The notes below the pieces were generated by a model, which was not told the origin of the DNA, did not search any database, and was given only the letters and a program-made list of their open reading frames with translations. Below, in pieces: positions 23,526 to 36,172 of a stretch of 64,000 bases of DNA (position 1 is its first letter; every line of letters begins with the position of its first letter). The translations under genes were made by a program, and so were the position numbers. Where the stretch lies: positions 8,804,001 through 8,868,000 of the forward strand of contig NC_003282.8 in assembly GCF_000002985.6 (NCBI RefSeq). Reading direction: 5' to 3'. The stretch comes from Caenorhabditis elegans. Taxonomy: Eukaryota > Nematoda > Chromadorea > Rhabditida > Rhabditidae.

Positions 23526-23595
23526 ACGCATATTATTGCGTGAGATTAAAATGTGAGCTTTCCACGTGGGTTCAGCGCCTCTCCGTTACGTGGAA
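23526..23595. promoter_or_regulatory. Promoter cluster: CACGTG E-box and two inverted repeats
   Basis: A perfect E-box CACGTG lies at 23563-23568. TTCCACGT (23560-23567) is mirrored by ACGTGGAA (23588-23595), and ACGCA (23526-23530) by TGCGT (23537-23541). The cluster is about 210-280 bases upstream of the start codon of the giant coiled-coil gene. E-boxes of this type bind bHLH factors of the MYC/MAX/TFE class; which factor acts here is unknown. Confidence 0.45.
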
Positions 23596-23803
23596 CGGGG
23601 TTTCTCTGTTTCTCTCTCCAATCTCTCGCAGAAAATTTATTCTGGATTTACAAATTATTTAAAAAGTTTTTGAATAATTTTACGTCATCCCTTTTTTTAA
23701 ACTATAATTTTCAAATTTCTTTTCTTCTCATTGTTTCTTCACGTCCTTGAAGTATACTGTCACTTTTTAAATACGTTAAATACAAATATAATACTTTTCA
23801 GAA

Positions 23804-26800
23804 ATGGAGGACAAAACCTCCAAAGAAAAAGAAAAATCGGCCGACAAACGGATCGATGAACGGGTTCATCAACAACTGGTGTATAAGGATAACCGAATTA
23901 TAGATTTAAATAATGTGATATTGGATAAAGAAAGGCAAATTTTGGACTTACAGGTGAGAATTATTCTGTTTCTGTGGTTTCATATTGGAGTTGTATTTAG
24001 GAAAGAGTTCGTGAGCACAATGAAGTTGCTTCAGTCAAAAATCAAGCAATGAGAATTGTTCAACAAAAATTTGAAGAAATGAATAGAGACAAGAAGGATA
24101 TGTCGACAGAAACTGAGCCTTCTTTGATGGCTCATTCCTCAGTACCATTATCAAATTCAAAGAGTGAACGGAGAGCAAGAAGTTCATCTCCAGGTCATGT
24201 CATTGCACAGAGAAGTGAGTAAAGTTTTTTGGTTAAAAAAAAATGAAGTTGTCATGCACCATTTCTGAATATATATGACGTTCAGTTTTATTTTTAGAAT
24301 TTTTTTATTATTCCCAAACAGGAAAATTGCTGATCTTAGACGTGTTAGGACAACTGTAACCTACAGTAATCTAAAGGTAGCTTGCCCAAGTAATTTGTAT
24401 GCTCCTCTTTTTCTTGAAAATAAGCTCGAAAATTGAGCACACGGCTAGAAATTGAAAATTGTGACGATATAAAACTTTTTTTTAAAGTTTAACGGAATTG
24501 AATTGATCTATTTTTCAGAAACGATGGTCTCAAGTTCATCGGGAACCTTCTCTCCTCCACCATTGGATCCTCCATTTGATCCATCTAGCAAACTGAGCGC
24601 TCTTCCAGATATTGACGGAATCCATAGGAAACATCAAAGAAAACGTGTAACTTTTGATTTAAATCCAAATGGTTCTTCAATTGGAACATCAACATCTTCC
24701 AATTTTCCATCTACATCTGTTTCCCGCTATCCCACCATTTCAATGTCTTCTTCAACTTCAGACGCTCTCGAGTCTGCTTTAACAGAAGCTTCATCTGAAA
24801 ATGCTTTACTCCGTCAGCAAGTTATCGAACTAAACTCATCTGTTGAAAAAATGAAAGCAGACTATGAATCTGAAATTCTCAAATACACAAAAGAGGCAAA
24901 AACTGCTGGACTCAAGGCAAAGGTTGCGGCGACTGCAAGAATCAAGGAGTTGGAAACTACACTTGAAGATATCAATGGAAAATATGAAGATGAGGTAAGT
25001 GAAATAGATGAATATATCATTTTGTATAGAAACGTTTCCAATTTTCAGAGGGATCGTCTTCAAGAAGAAGTTGACACTCTCCGATCTTCTCGAAATTGGG
25101 AAATAGAACAAAATGCTCTTCTTCGTGATCAAGTTGCTCATTTGAAAGAAAAAGTTCACAAGTTGACAACAGAGTTAGATGCTAGTGAAGTAGCCAAACG
25201 ATCCTTGAGCTCAGAAGTTGACGAATCTAAAAAGCTGATGGAATTGATGGTTGAAGATCTCCTTCAAGCTGAATCCGCTATCAACTACAATCAATGTCAG
25301 AAAAAAGCTATTTTTGAGGACATTGACCGATTGAAGGATGCCATTCAAGCACAGGATAGATTTATTGAAGTTCTTGAAGCTGATATTGTCATCTATGAGC
25401 AACATATTGGACTTTTGAGAGAGAATTTGGGTGCTTCACAGGTAAGATTTTTATTTCCTGTTGAAGCTCATTTTTTCCATAAGAAAATCTTTAACATCTC
25501 GAAATTTCTAGTCTAGAGAAAAGTCAATTGAAATATCTATAAAAAAGAAAAAGTATTATATTTATTAACGGAAAAATTCTGGAAATATACGTTTCAAAGT
25601 TATGTAATTAATCACACTGAAACCCGTAGTTTAATTGACCAAAATCAAACAGAAAAAGAAACTGAAAAATATTTCAAATAATTTACAGGTCGATCATCGA
25701 GCACTGATAAAATCAAAAGCTTTCGAGACGAAACTATTGGCTTTGGAACGCGAAAAAGAGCAAAGTGACAAGAAATCAAATGGTGAGACGATAGGAGACT
25801 TTTTTGTAAAGAAAAATGGGATAAGTATCATTTAAAACTTCTGATCAAGTATCAGAATAATCGGAAATATTTACTTATGAAAATTACTTAAACGTAACAA
25901 ACCCCTTTTGAAACCCTGGCGAAATCAAAAATTCAAAAAATTAATCCACAATTGGTGCAGTTGATAGTGTGGTGGAAACTGTAGAATCTGTGGATGATGC
26001 TGTCATTGCCGGATTACGATATGCAGCAAAACTAGCTGGAAGAGCCGTTTTTGTAGATTCGTACAAACGGAAGTTGTAGCCCAATCCGGGAGTTCTTGGT
26101 AAAATAGCACGGGTTTCAGTACGTTTAACCACCTGCAACATTTGATTTATTAAAAACGAGATAAGACATTAGCTATTGCAGAACACCAATACATTTCTTT
26201 AGAAATTATAACTAAAGCTCTCATTTTCATAAGAACTAAGCCTTCTAATTTTATTTTGAAAGAAAAAACTCACATCACATTGACATTGTGTGCAATAGTA
26301 TGTTTTCCGTTTCATGCAGCAGTAGATTCCACACGGAAAGCAAAAAATTGCGTATAAAATTGCTCGCCAACTGAAACGGCTTTTCACTTTTTTCTGAGTG
26401 CAAGCCGGACATGACAGATTAGAAGATGTAGTGGATGACATGATGGTTTTGAAGTTTTACATCTGAAATTTAAGCTTTAAAAACTTTTTAAAAAGTGTTT
26501 GAAGAAGGTGTGCAGCAGTTTCATATCTGGAAGCTCATACGTGCTTCTCCGTTTATGAGAATAAATTATGCCTAAACTCACTTGCCACATCGAATCGTGT
26601 TCCAATAATGCAAAAAAAAATTAATGTGGGACGCAGCGTGTCAATAATCGATGGGAGAGAAAGGACAAAGTATCCGCTCGACTGCCACCTCACTGTTTTC
26701 GCCTAAAGTATCACAATCAACTAAAGATAGACATAGAGAGAAACGGCACGCAGATATACAGACAGACAGGCAGACATATAGAGAAATTAGAGAAACATTG

Positions 26801-29800
26801 TTTTGTGTTGACAATACAAGAGGTCTGATGATAAATTGGTCAGTGAAACAGAGAGGAACACGCCACCGCAAAACCATGACTAGTTTCTAGGAAAACGCAT
26901 GTTTCTCAGAACTTATTGCCATTCGAATGCGTTTTCATGAAAAGGTTGTTTAGAAAAAACATAGAAAAAAGATGAATCGTTCAAATTCCAAAATTATATA
27001 AATGAGAATGTACTACTAAAAGGAAATTCGAACTTTAAAAAAATTAGGAAACGAGTGTTTAGGAGCCTACCACATCAACATCAAAATATCTGCTTGATGT
27101 GAGTATAAAACTGCTTTAAAAAAATGTTTTCTGCAGTTTTCTATTGTCCTCGTGAAATTTTTCAAATGTATAGAATTCAATTTATATAACAACTAGGTTT
27201 TTATAACATGACTAATCACTTGTCACCACATTCCAGTCGTACAAAAATTGGGGCAAAATCATTGTGTCAAATTGATTAGAAAAGTGTTAAAAGACATACA
27301 GTAAAATTAATTTAAAAGTATTAGTAGAGAAAATGAGAGAAAATCAATGTGTATTTCGATTTAAAATTAAAATGAAAGTCGAGGGGTCTTTATGTGATCA
27401 CCACCAATTGTCAACATACACTGGGAGACGGAAAATGAAGAGAAAGAGAGTCAGCTGCTTTTGATCAGCAAAATTTTGTGTTCATCGTTGTGTTGACCTT
27501 ATAAACATAGAAAGAATATACCGAATAATATTATGCCAGTGGGAAAATAAATTTTGGTTTTCGAAATGTTTTTCAAGCTGAAATTTGTTTCATTTTTTTT
27601 TCAAATAATCAAATGATAGTTGGTTTAATTTAATACCAGCAACGCCAGATTTGGGATTTTATATAAATGCGAGTTTTTTTTCAGAAGACCGTCTGAAAAC
27701 AAAGGCACTAGACAAGAAATGTCGTGTTCTCGTCGAGCAAAACGAACAACTCATGGCTCGTCTTTGTGAGCTTGAAATGTCGCACGGAGGAGCTGATGAG
27801 ACACGTGAACGCCGTTTAGCTGAACAAGAAGAACGAATTCGACAGATTTCATCAGCTTTGGAATCAGAACGAGATGTTGGCCAACGACTGCGTGAAGCCA
27901 AGGAAGTACTTGAAAAGGAGCTAATGAACAAGAAGAAGACGGAAGAAGCTAGTAACAATCGTTTCCAGAGAGACGTTGAAATGAGTAGAATGGAAGCACA
28001 GAATAGTAAGTCTTTCTTGTATCATTTGTTAATGATATACCGTAATTTCTCTTAAATCAAAAACATTTCAAACCAAGATTTCAGTTTGTCCTAGTTTTTT
28101 GTTTGTCTTGCTCACATTTCCCGTGAATCTTTATAGTCAGTTTATACATATCTAGGTTGTCTTTAATTTTATCAATACTTTTGCAAAAAATTGCCAATAC
28201 GGTGTCTTCGACCAGGTTTGAAATTTCTAAACTGTGGTATGTTCAACTTGTTTATTGAATTCAAAAATTTTTAGAAATCGAAGAAATGTCTGTTGAAGTA
28301 GATGCAGCTCACAAAAAGGTCAACGAAGTATTGTCTGAAGTTGAACAACTTCGTGCCACGAATTTTGATCTTCAAATGCACATTGAGACTGCGAAGAGAA
28401 CCATGGAAGAGTGAGTTTTTAAAACATTTTCAAAAATTTTTCCAGTGTAAGTCTAGATACCTACATTTTTACACTTTAGACAATTTTTGCTTTTGGTAAT
28501 TAACTAACCGCCCGGATTTATCAATTGTTTGAAACGTTATTTAAAAATATTTAGATTGGCTGATTGCAACGAGGAACTTGAAAAGAGAGTGGATGAATAT
28601 GAGGAAGCAGCTGAAGAAAAAGATGAAGATCTGAAACAAAGTACATGGGATGTGGAGACATTGACAAGACAAAATGAAGCATTGAGGTGATTTCCATTCT
28701 TGAAAGGAACTTCTGAAGTAGCTCATATTTACCAAAATATATTATATAAACTTCAACATTTATTCAAAAATAATTTTCAAGCCAATTCAGGAGTTCCTAT
28801 TTTCAAAGAATTATTAAAAAGAGCATTTCTCACCCACAAAAAGTCCCAATTTCAGAGTTGAGCTTGATGGTGTACGACAAGGCTTCCACGAGACACGCGA
28901 ACTTGCCGATGAGGTTAAGCATCTGAGGTCGGAGCTCCAACGACAACAAGAAATTCATAGAGCACAATTTGATGCAGCTTGTCGTGAAATGGATGCTGAT
29001 GAACCAGAAAGGAAAACATCATTGGAAGTACAACAAGACCAGTATATTTTGGCATATGAGGAGAAAATTCGCACAATGTCTCAAGAAATGGAAGCTTTGA
29101 AACGAGAGTTGGAGCTCAAAAATGGACCAGTTCAACGAAAAACTACTCAAGTTCTGGAGCCACCAAGTATTGAACAGATTCAGATGGTTCAACCAGTTCA
29201 GATGACAACATCAGCTGCTCCACAAGCTTCAGAATCAAGCCATCAGTATGAGATGACGACATCAACTTCATCATCGGAAAAACGAAGAGCCCCAGTTTCT
29301 GCACCGTTGCCTGCTCAATATCTTGTTCAACAGTCACAACAAGCCCCACAATCCTCTCAGCAAAATGAAGATCAAGTCCTTCGAGAAGCACATGAGAATT
29401 TGAAACGGCAGGTAGACGAGTTGAAAAAGAAAAATGCGGATTTCAGTGAAAAAATGATGGTAAGTCAAAAATTCTCATTTGAGATTTTGCATATATAGTA
29501 AGTAATTTTGCAGCGCCTCGAGATGGAAGCCAAATTATCTGGCGAGCTGAATGTTGAACTGGGTAGAGCGATGCTTGAGCTCGAGGAGCACAATGAATTG
29601 CTTCAAAAAGAACAAGAGGCAGTAACAGCTGATGATACTGCAACTAGTCGTGAACTTGAGTTACACGTGTTGATGGTACAGGAAATGACTGAACAGATTG
29701 CATCAATGCATGAGAAGAATGATGAAATGGAAAAACTCAAAGTTGAGCAGATGAAAGAATTGGAAAAGTGGAAGTCGGAAGGTAGGACTGGTTCTATTAA

Positions 29801-32800
29801 TTTAACTCAAGTGTTATCTATCAGACAACATTTAATTTATTGAAGTTTAATATGTAAAAAAATCATTTTCAGCCTTCACCTCAAAACAAGAAGCGCAACG
29901 TGTTCATGCTGAAGTTCAACGTCTTTTACATGCATTGTCAGAATCGGAATTAGCCAGAAAATCAGAATTCGAACAAGCTACTACGGCCCATGATGCTGAA
30001 ATTCGTGAATTCTCAATTAAGATGGAGGATGCACGAAGAGACATTGCAGATTTAGAAGCTAAGCTTCAAGAAGCAGAAGAAAAGTTGAAGACCGTACAGG
30101 TTCCAGTTGAAATGATCTGTGAGACTCCTTTCCTCCAAGAAACTCGTATATTGACATCCTCATCTCCGTTAGGAAATCAGTCAGATACGCAGAAGAGTCA
30201 TGAAGCTGTGGAATCTAGTAACACAAACCCTCAAAAGGACACTAACGTCATTGCTTCACGAGTCTCTAGTACTTCACAACTTGCTCCTGGTCATCTTGGA
30301 TCTCTGGAAGTTTCCCACCGTGATTCCAATGTCCCGGATGCTGCTCAGATGATGCCGGAGCCGTCCGCGTCTGACTTGGAGATTCTACAACAAGATCAAC
30401 AGCAAACTTTGCTTCATTCTGTATCACAAGATATGAACAAGCTAATTGAGCTGAAAGATGAACTCGAAATTGCCGTTCAAGCTTTGAAAGCTGAGATTTG
30501 GAGTCTGAATGGACAGTTGAAAGCCTCAATTCTAGATAGAGAAGGACTAGAGGACAAAGTTACGCAGTTGGACGATATGGTGGAAAAGGAAAAGAAACGG
30601 GCGATTGATTTGGATGTCGAGCTCCAAGAACAGATTGATTTGACAGATCGAGCTGTGCGAAGAGCAGCTGAAGCGGAAAATGAGTCGAATCAACGAATGG
30701 CTGAATGTTTGGAAAAGGAGACAAGAAGGCAAGAATTTATAATACTTTAACGCGTCTTTCAAACATTTTTTACAGAGAGGAAATTGAAAAAGCTTACACT
30801 CGTCTCAATGAATACTACAATCAACTCCAAGAGGCATACAATAATGTCTACGCTCAACTGGCCGCTTTACAAGCTGCAAATGCAGAGGTTCCTTTAACTT
30901 CAACTTTATCCGCGACAACCGCACCACCACTAACGTCAGAGTCATCAGAACCTTCTCAGTTCGCACAACTTGTCGACGGCTTAATGACAATTCTGTTAAT
31001 TTCTCAAAATTCGCCATCAGACATAACCATAAGCACTCATCAAAAATTGGAGCAAGTCGGTAAAAAATTGAAACAACTTCTATCAGAATACGAAGAGAAT
31101 CAAAATGCACTGGACGAACAGCGAAAAATCACTGAAGCTCTCGAAAAACGTCTTCAAGCTTCAGAGTCTGCAAGAGACGCTCCCGATGATGTTATGATGA
31201 CAAAAGAGCGAGTGGAACAGCTTGAAGGAGAAATTGAATGGAAGGAGGAAGAATGTGAAGGTCTCAAACGTCGAATTCGAGAGCTCGAGAAGGCACTGGA
31301 AGCTGTTGCTGAGAGAGCTGATGAGACTGAAGGTAAGACATTTTTAATAGGGATTTGATGAGGAAGATGGCAATGAACTTGCGTTTTGCCTCATATCGAA
31401 CAAGATTCTGATTCTTCTTCTTTTTTTTTTGAAAAAAAAGCCACTATTCTTTGCCATCTACTTCCAAAAATAACATAGCTGCACGGTTTGTTTGTTGCAC
31501 AACAAGCTTTTACTCCTATTGTCACACAACACACCCACTTCTCCCTCTGTACCTTTCCATAAGCTCTTCTGAACTTCTCTTTTGTCTCTTCAAAGATTTC
31601 TAGAATGCGTGGAAACAATCAAACCTTCAAAGTTTTCGGATAGTAATGAGTTGTTTTATTTTGTAGTTCTCACTTTTTTGGAAGTTTACTTTTTCACACA
31701 TTCTAGAAATATTGTCATTGTCATATTGACACCAACATCCGCTTTAAAGCCTTCTCACAGACCACCACAGGGCACAGGAGAACATACGATTTTCTAGACT
31801 GAAAAATAAAAAAATTTCGGGTTAATATGGAAAATTCTCCTACTGCTCCTTTTCTCTCCTTATTTCTTTTTTTCTTACTGTAATAGAACTAGAAATCGTC
31901 TTATCTTTTCCTCCTTGGTTATTTTCATTGTGACTTTCCACTAATAATTGTCATTTGCTACTGATAGTTTGCTCATTTTCTGTCTGTCAACCGTTGTGCA
32001 GTTCTGAAGTTTGAGTGATTTATGATTTGCATTTTAAGGGTTTAGTGAGTACCGATAACTGATATTCGGGTCTAATTTTAAACGGATGATAGGATATATC
32101 CTCCTTCCTTTCCTTCTTCACTGCGTGAAATTTATTCGAATATCCAGTTTTTCCATATTTTAATTTTGAATTGGAATCTGAATTGGAAAGTAGAGTGGGA
32201 GTGGAGAAAATAAACGGTAATCCTTCATTTCCCTTTACTTCCAACAAGTTTGGTCAAGTTATCGGTGTTCACAAATCTTGAGTTTGTATTTCTAACTAGT
32301 AATGCTTTAGATATTGAAGTCAAATTTTCGTAGTTAAATTTTCTAGAATTTTTTAACTTATCAATTCATTTTTGAGATATTACGCTAATATTATAAATAA
32401 GCCTCGATCTCGTAGTTTGTTTCTCACTCGTCTTCCCATCATTGTCTCATTTTTAGTAATTTTCCCCCTTTATTTTATCATCTTCCTGTGTCCTGTGGCA
32501 ATAGGTGGCTGGCTTTGCAGCGGCCGCTGTGTGTCGCCTATCGACGGAACTCGCCATTTTAGCCGCCAAACTGACAACAAGGCAAGCGGACGTCGACTCG
32601 TTGTTCCGAACAAATGCTGAATTGGCACACACCAATGTACGACTGCAAAACGAGGTGGATGAGCAGGATGAGTGGAAAGCAAAGATTGAAGAGGTTAGAC
32701 CCTTTTTTTATAGTTTATCGATTTATGACTTTTATATCATGCTAAATTCCAGGAAAAGGAACAACTCGAGCAGCACGTGAAGGAACTTGAAGACCAGGTC

Positions 32801-35800
32801 GCTGAGCTCATGGAACAGCATGAGGTATGAGAAATATTTTGAACAACTTCGGAATAATTATTTTTTAGACTCATTTTCGACAAGCTCAACTTCTTCAATC
32901 AGCTACGTCATCGGCTAACACAGAAAACATCAGCAAAGTTCATGATTCTGAAAAAGAAGTTCAACGGTTATCAGCTATCGAAAAAATTCTAAACAATCGA
33001 ATTTTGGCACTGGAAGACCAGAACTTGGAATTGGAAGAGAAATACCAAGAGATGGAAGATGAAATGCTTTCCCTGAAGCAAGATAGTACCAAAAAATCGG
33101 AAATAGTTGCTGGAACCTCAAATTGGGAGGACTCTTGGGATGAAAAAGGTGATGAAAATGCAAAAGAGTTGGTTGAAGCTCGAAATGAAGTTGAACGACT
33201 TTTGGATGTTGAGAAAGCGTTGACATTGAGAATGGAAATGCTTCAAATTCAAAATGTACAGTTGGAAAGTCGTGTTAGGGAGCAAGAAGATGTTAATAAA
33301 GTAACGAAAGAAACGAAGGATTATGACAATTATGTTTTTTTTTAGAGCGTTACATCCCATGTTAGACAACCGGAATCTTCAGACCAAGTTGAAGAAGACG
33401 ATTGGGGATGGGGAGAAGAAAAGGAACCGGTGAGTTGTTTTTAAAAAAATTTAAAGATACTAAAGAGATACAATTTCCAATCAGTTTTTACCAAATTCCA
33501 TGATAGTATGTTGAAAAAATGTCTTTTAGACTACAACAATTCAAAAACGAGATGACGATTGGGGATGGGATGAAACTCAGGAAGAGCCGAAGGAACTCTC
33601 AGAAAAGACTGAACTTGATAAAGAGTTACAAGAAGCGAAATCAGAAATTGGACGACTTGTTGAAATCGAAAAAGTATTGAACAATCGGATTTTGTCGCTC
33701 GAAGATCAAAATTTGGAACTTGAAGAACGTCTCCAAGAAATGGAAGAAGAACTTTTAGATGAGAAGAATAAAAAGAAAGAAGTCGATGCTAAAGTTGAAC
33801 AAAAGTCAGAGGAAAACTGGGGAGACTGGGGTGAAGATGATGCCGAAGCTGCTACAGAGTCGAATGTTGTAGTTTCAACACTACAAAGTACAGTTGCAGA
33901 ACTTCAAGATCGTCTTAAGTTCCAAAAAGAAGTTATTGAGAAAGCGGAAGCAGAACTCATTGAAACTCAGGAAAAGGTTAGGATCAAATGTTTTAATTAA
34001 ACTCACAGCATACAAAACAGTCAATTTTAGAATAAATCTTTAAAATTTCTCGAATTTCCAATGATATTAAAATACTTTCAGTACGATGAACTCGAACAAG
34101 TCTACGAGCAGTCACAACAAGCTCAAAACTCTAACAAGGAATTGATTCATGTAGTCGAGAATTTGAAATCTCAAATGGGCCAGATTCAACAAGACCGAGA
34201 CAAATTGATGACTGACTTGGTTACAGTGCAAGCTGAGAAACTCGAGTTAGAGAAAATAATTCAAAAGTTGGAAGTTGACATTGCTGAGAAGGAACAAGAA
34301 AAGACAGATAATGATGGATGGAACGATGAGGATTGGAGAGAGGATGATCAGAAAGAGACAGAAAGTGAAAAGGTAATTAAATTTCAGAAATGGCAAATGA
34401 CATTAGATAATGTTTTAATTTAACTTGTATACAAAAATTAGAAATTACGTAATTTCTAATTTTCAGTTGACCCAACTTCGTAATGAACTCACAGCTCGAA
34501 TTGAACAGCTTGAATCTCAAAAATCGAATGAACAAGCCCAAATGTCGGAAAAATTGAGCCAAGTAGAATCTATGAAAGTTCAAATTGAGCAGAAACTTTA
34601 TGAAACTCGAGAAGAGCTTGATGACCTGAAAAAAGAGTTGAAGCTTAAGGAAATCGAGCTTCAGAAGGCTTCTGAAGCTTCAACAACTGCATCATCTGAA
34701 TGGAACGACGATGGTTGGAACGATGATGATGGAGAAATTGATCGCATGAAAGATACGCAGAAAGTTTTAGAAATGAAAGTGGAAGCGTTGCAAGATGAGC
34801 TACAGAGACTGAAAGATAATGAGATTGAGGTGAGCGAAAAACGTGTGAACGGGTACTGTAGAAAAATTTCATGAATCATAATATCTATATTACTGTAACT
34901 TGTTGTGTTTTCAGTTAACCGAAACAATTTCTGCTCTCCAATCAAAGTTGTATGACGTTCAATCAGAACTGGAAGATACCAAACAGAAGCTAGTCGAGGC
35001 TGAAAATTCGGCTTCAGGATGGAATGATGATGATGCGTGGAACAAAAATGAAAATGAAATTGAAGAAGTAAAGAAGGCATTGGAAATCGAGATTTCAAAT
35101 AGGAATGATACTATTGTGAAACTTCAAAATCTTGTCTCTAATCTACGGCAACAGCTTATCGAGGCATCCGAATCGGCTGATCTGAAGTCTCTGGAAGAGT
35201 TGGAACAGTTAAAAGAAGAACTTCGCATTGTTTCGGAGCAGAATGGATTGCTTAAGGATTCGGAAGCTCGATTATTGGATCACGCTGACGAGTTCGCCGT
35301 TCAAATGGACAAGTATCGTGAGAAATGCGAAGTTCTGACAGCAAAAATTGCAGAACTGGAAGCACAACTTCAGAATCCTGCTGAAGAAGATCAACAGCAG
35401 AAGACATCAAACGTCGAGCTAGTCAAGCTGAGGTGAGTTAAATCTTTTTAACGTTTAAATGAATTGGTGTATAGAACGAAATTTTATTTTAAACTAAAGT
35501 ATTTGATAGCATGTTCCGGACATGTGAAAATCGAAAAAATAAAGTAACACACAATCAGAAAATTAAATATAGATTTATATTAATATTATTTCAGACAACA
35601 ACTTGCAAATGCTCAACAGGATATGCGAGTTCAAAATCTGACGATTTCTGATCGTGAAGGTCTTATCGCGGAGTATCGTCATCAAATTGCCGAGCAGACC
35701 AAGACAATTGAAGAACTTCACTTGAAACTAAAAACCTTCTCAGCGGCGGCTCGTCGAACTTCTCCACGAGTGCCAATGTCATCGAATGTACCAGCTCTCT

Positions 35801-36172
35801 CATCCCGCCCATCATCCAGAATGTCAACGTCGTCACGAATCTCAACCGCGTCTTCGTTTGTGCCAGAATCCGTGGCAGTACCACTACAATCAACTGGATC
35901 AGCGTTTGATGTCGTCGTACGACAGGTATAAATTTAGCTTTTCATATGATTTCCAGATGCCCAAAACCTAATTGATCACGTTTTCAAACTTAAATTCTTC
36001 TGAAAATGTTATCTATGTTACCTTCAAACATTTTTTATGGCGACATCTAAAATAGTGGTATTTCGAAAAAAAATCTCATTGTACATTCGGCCGATATCGG
36101 ATGCGATACACAAAACCAAGTAATCAATATTACTTACAGAGTGGCGAGCCTCTTCGACGTCGTAACAAATAG
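23804..36172 (+). CDS. Giant coiled-coil protein with acidic Trp motifs, 22 exons, about 2,314 aa
   Basis: Exons are 23804-23953, 24001-24214, 24519-24994, 25049-25441, 25689-25782, 27685-28005, 28275-28410, 28555-28686, 28856-29459, 29514-29781, 29873-30728, 30776-31332, 32521-32693, 32753-32824, 32869-33300, 33346-33429, 33530-33976, 34082-34372, 34467-34829, 34915-35432, 35595-35925 and 36140-36172; all phases agree. An N-terminal helix and a Ser-rich segment precede about 2,000 residues of heptad coiled coil. Intron 11 is GC-AG (AAG|GCAAGA). Exons 15-20 alternate coiled coil with seven acidic tryptophan motifs (such as DDWGWGEE and WNDDGWNDDD). Exons 15 and 17 share an internal repeat (LNNRILxLEDQNLELEE). 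The C-terminus is Ser/Pro/Arg-rich and ends SGEPLRRRNK. Similar Trp-acidic motifs in other proteins bind COPI subunits or kinesin light chain, so a vesicle tether or scaffold is possible; this is inference. The ATG follows a TTTTCAG acceptor. Reading through the last donor would end the protein one codon later (VRQV). Confidence 0.88.
25941..26441 (-). CDS. BRI3/LITAF-like small membrane protein nested antisense in an intron, 119 aa
   Basis: Exons 26441-26274 and 26132-25941 join in phase 0. Residues 11-53 have the layout of the BRI3/LITAF-type domain: a CPAC knuckle, a hydrophobic segment rich in aromatic and cysteine residues (WRAILYAIFCFPCGIYCC), and a closing CTQC. In that family the cysteine pairs bind zinc and the hydrophobic stretch inserts into late-endosomal or lysosomal membranes. 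The C-terminal half is Ser/Thr/Ala-rich with a tyrosine patch (GLGYNFRLYES). The whole gene sits in intron 5 of the giant coiled-coil gene on the opposite strand. An acceptor (AATTTCAG) ends at 26463, 21 bases before the chosen ATG. The first triplet after it is itself ATG but is followed at once by TAA. Confidence 0.8.
34434..34463. repeat. Perfect 30-bp palindrome abutting a 3' splice site
   Basis: The arm AAAATTAGAAATTAC (34434-34448) is followed directly by its exact reverse complement (34449-34463). The next three bases are the CAG acceptor of exon 19 of the giant coiled-coil gene. The intron is only 94 bases long, so a pre-mRNA hairpin here would bury the U-rich tract at the 3' splice site. 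Confidence 0.9.

Larger units (their letters stand above)
22027..23803. other. Intergenic and promoter region upstream of the giant coiled-coil gene
   Basis: No gene is supported. The block at about 22740-22860 is richer in CpG (ACCGCGAAAGTG, AACGCGGGTGCC, GGTCGACGTG). A 12-bp tandem repeat lies at 23081-23128. A cluster of small inverted repeats, including an E-box, lies at 23526-23595. The region ends with a TTTTCAG acceptor at 23801, probably a trans-splice site for the downstream gene. Confidence 0.5.
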
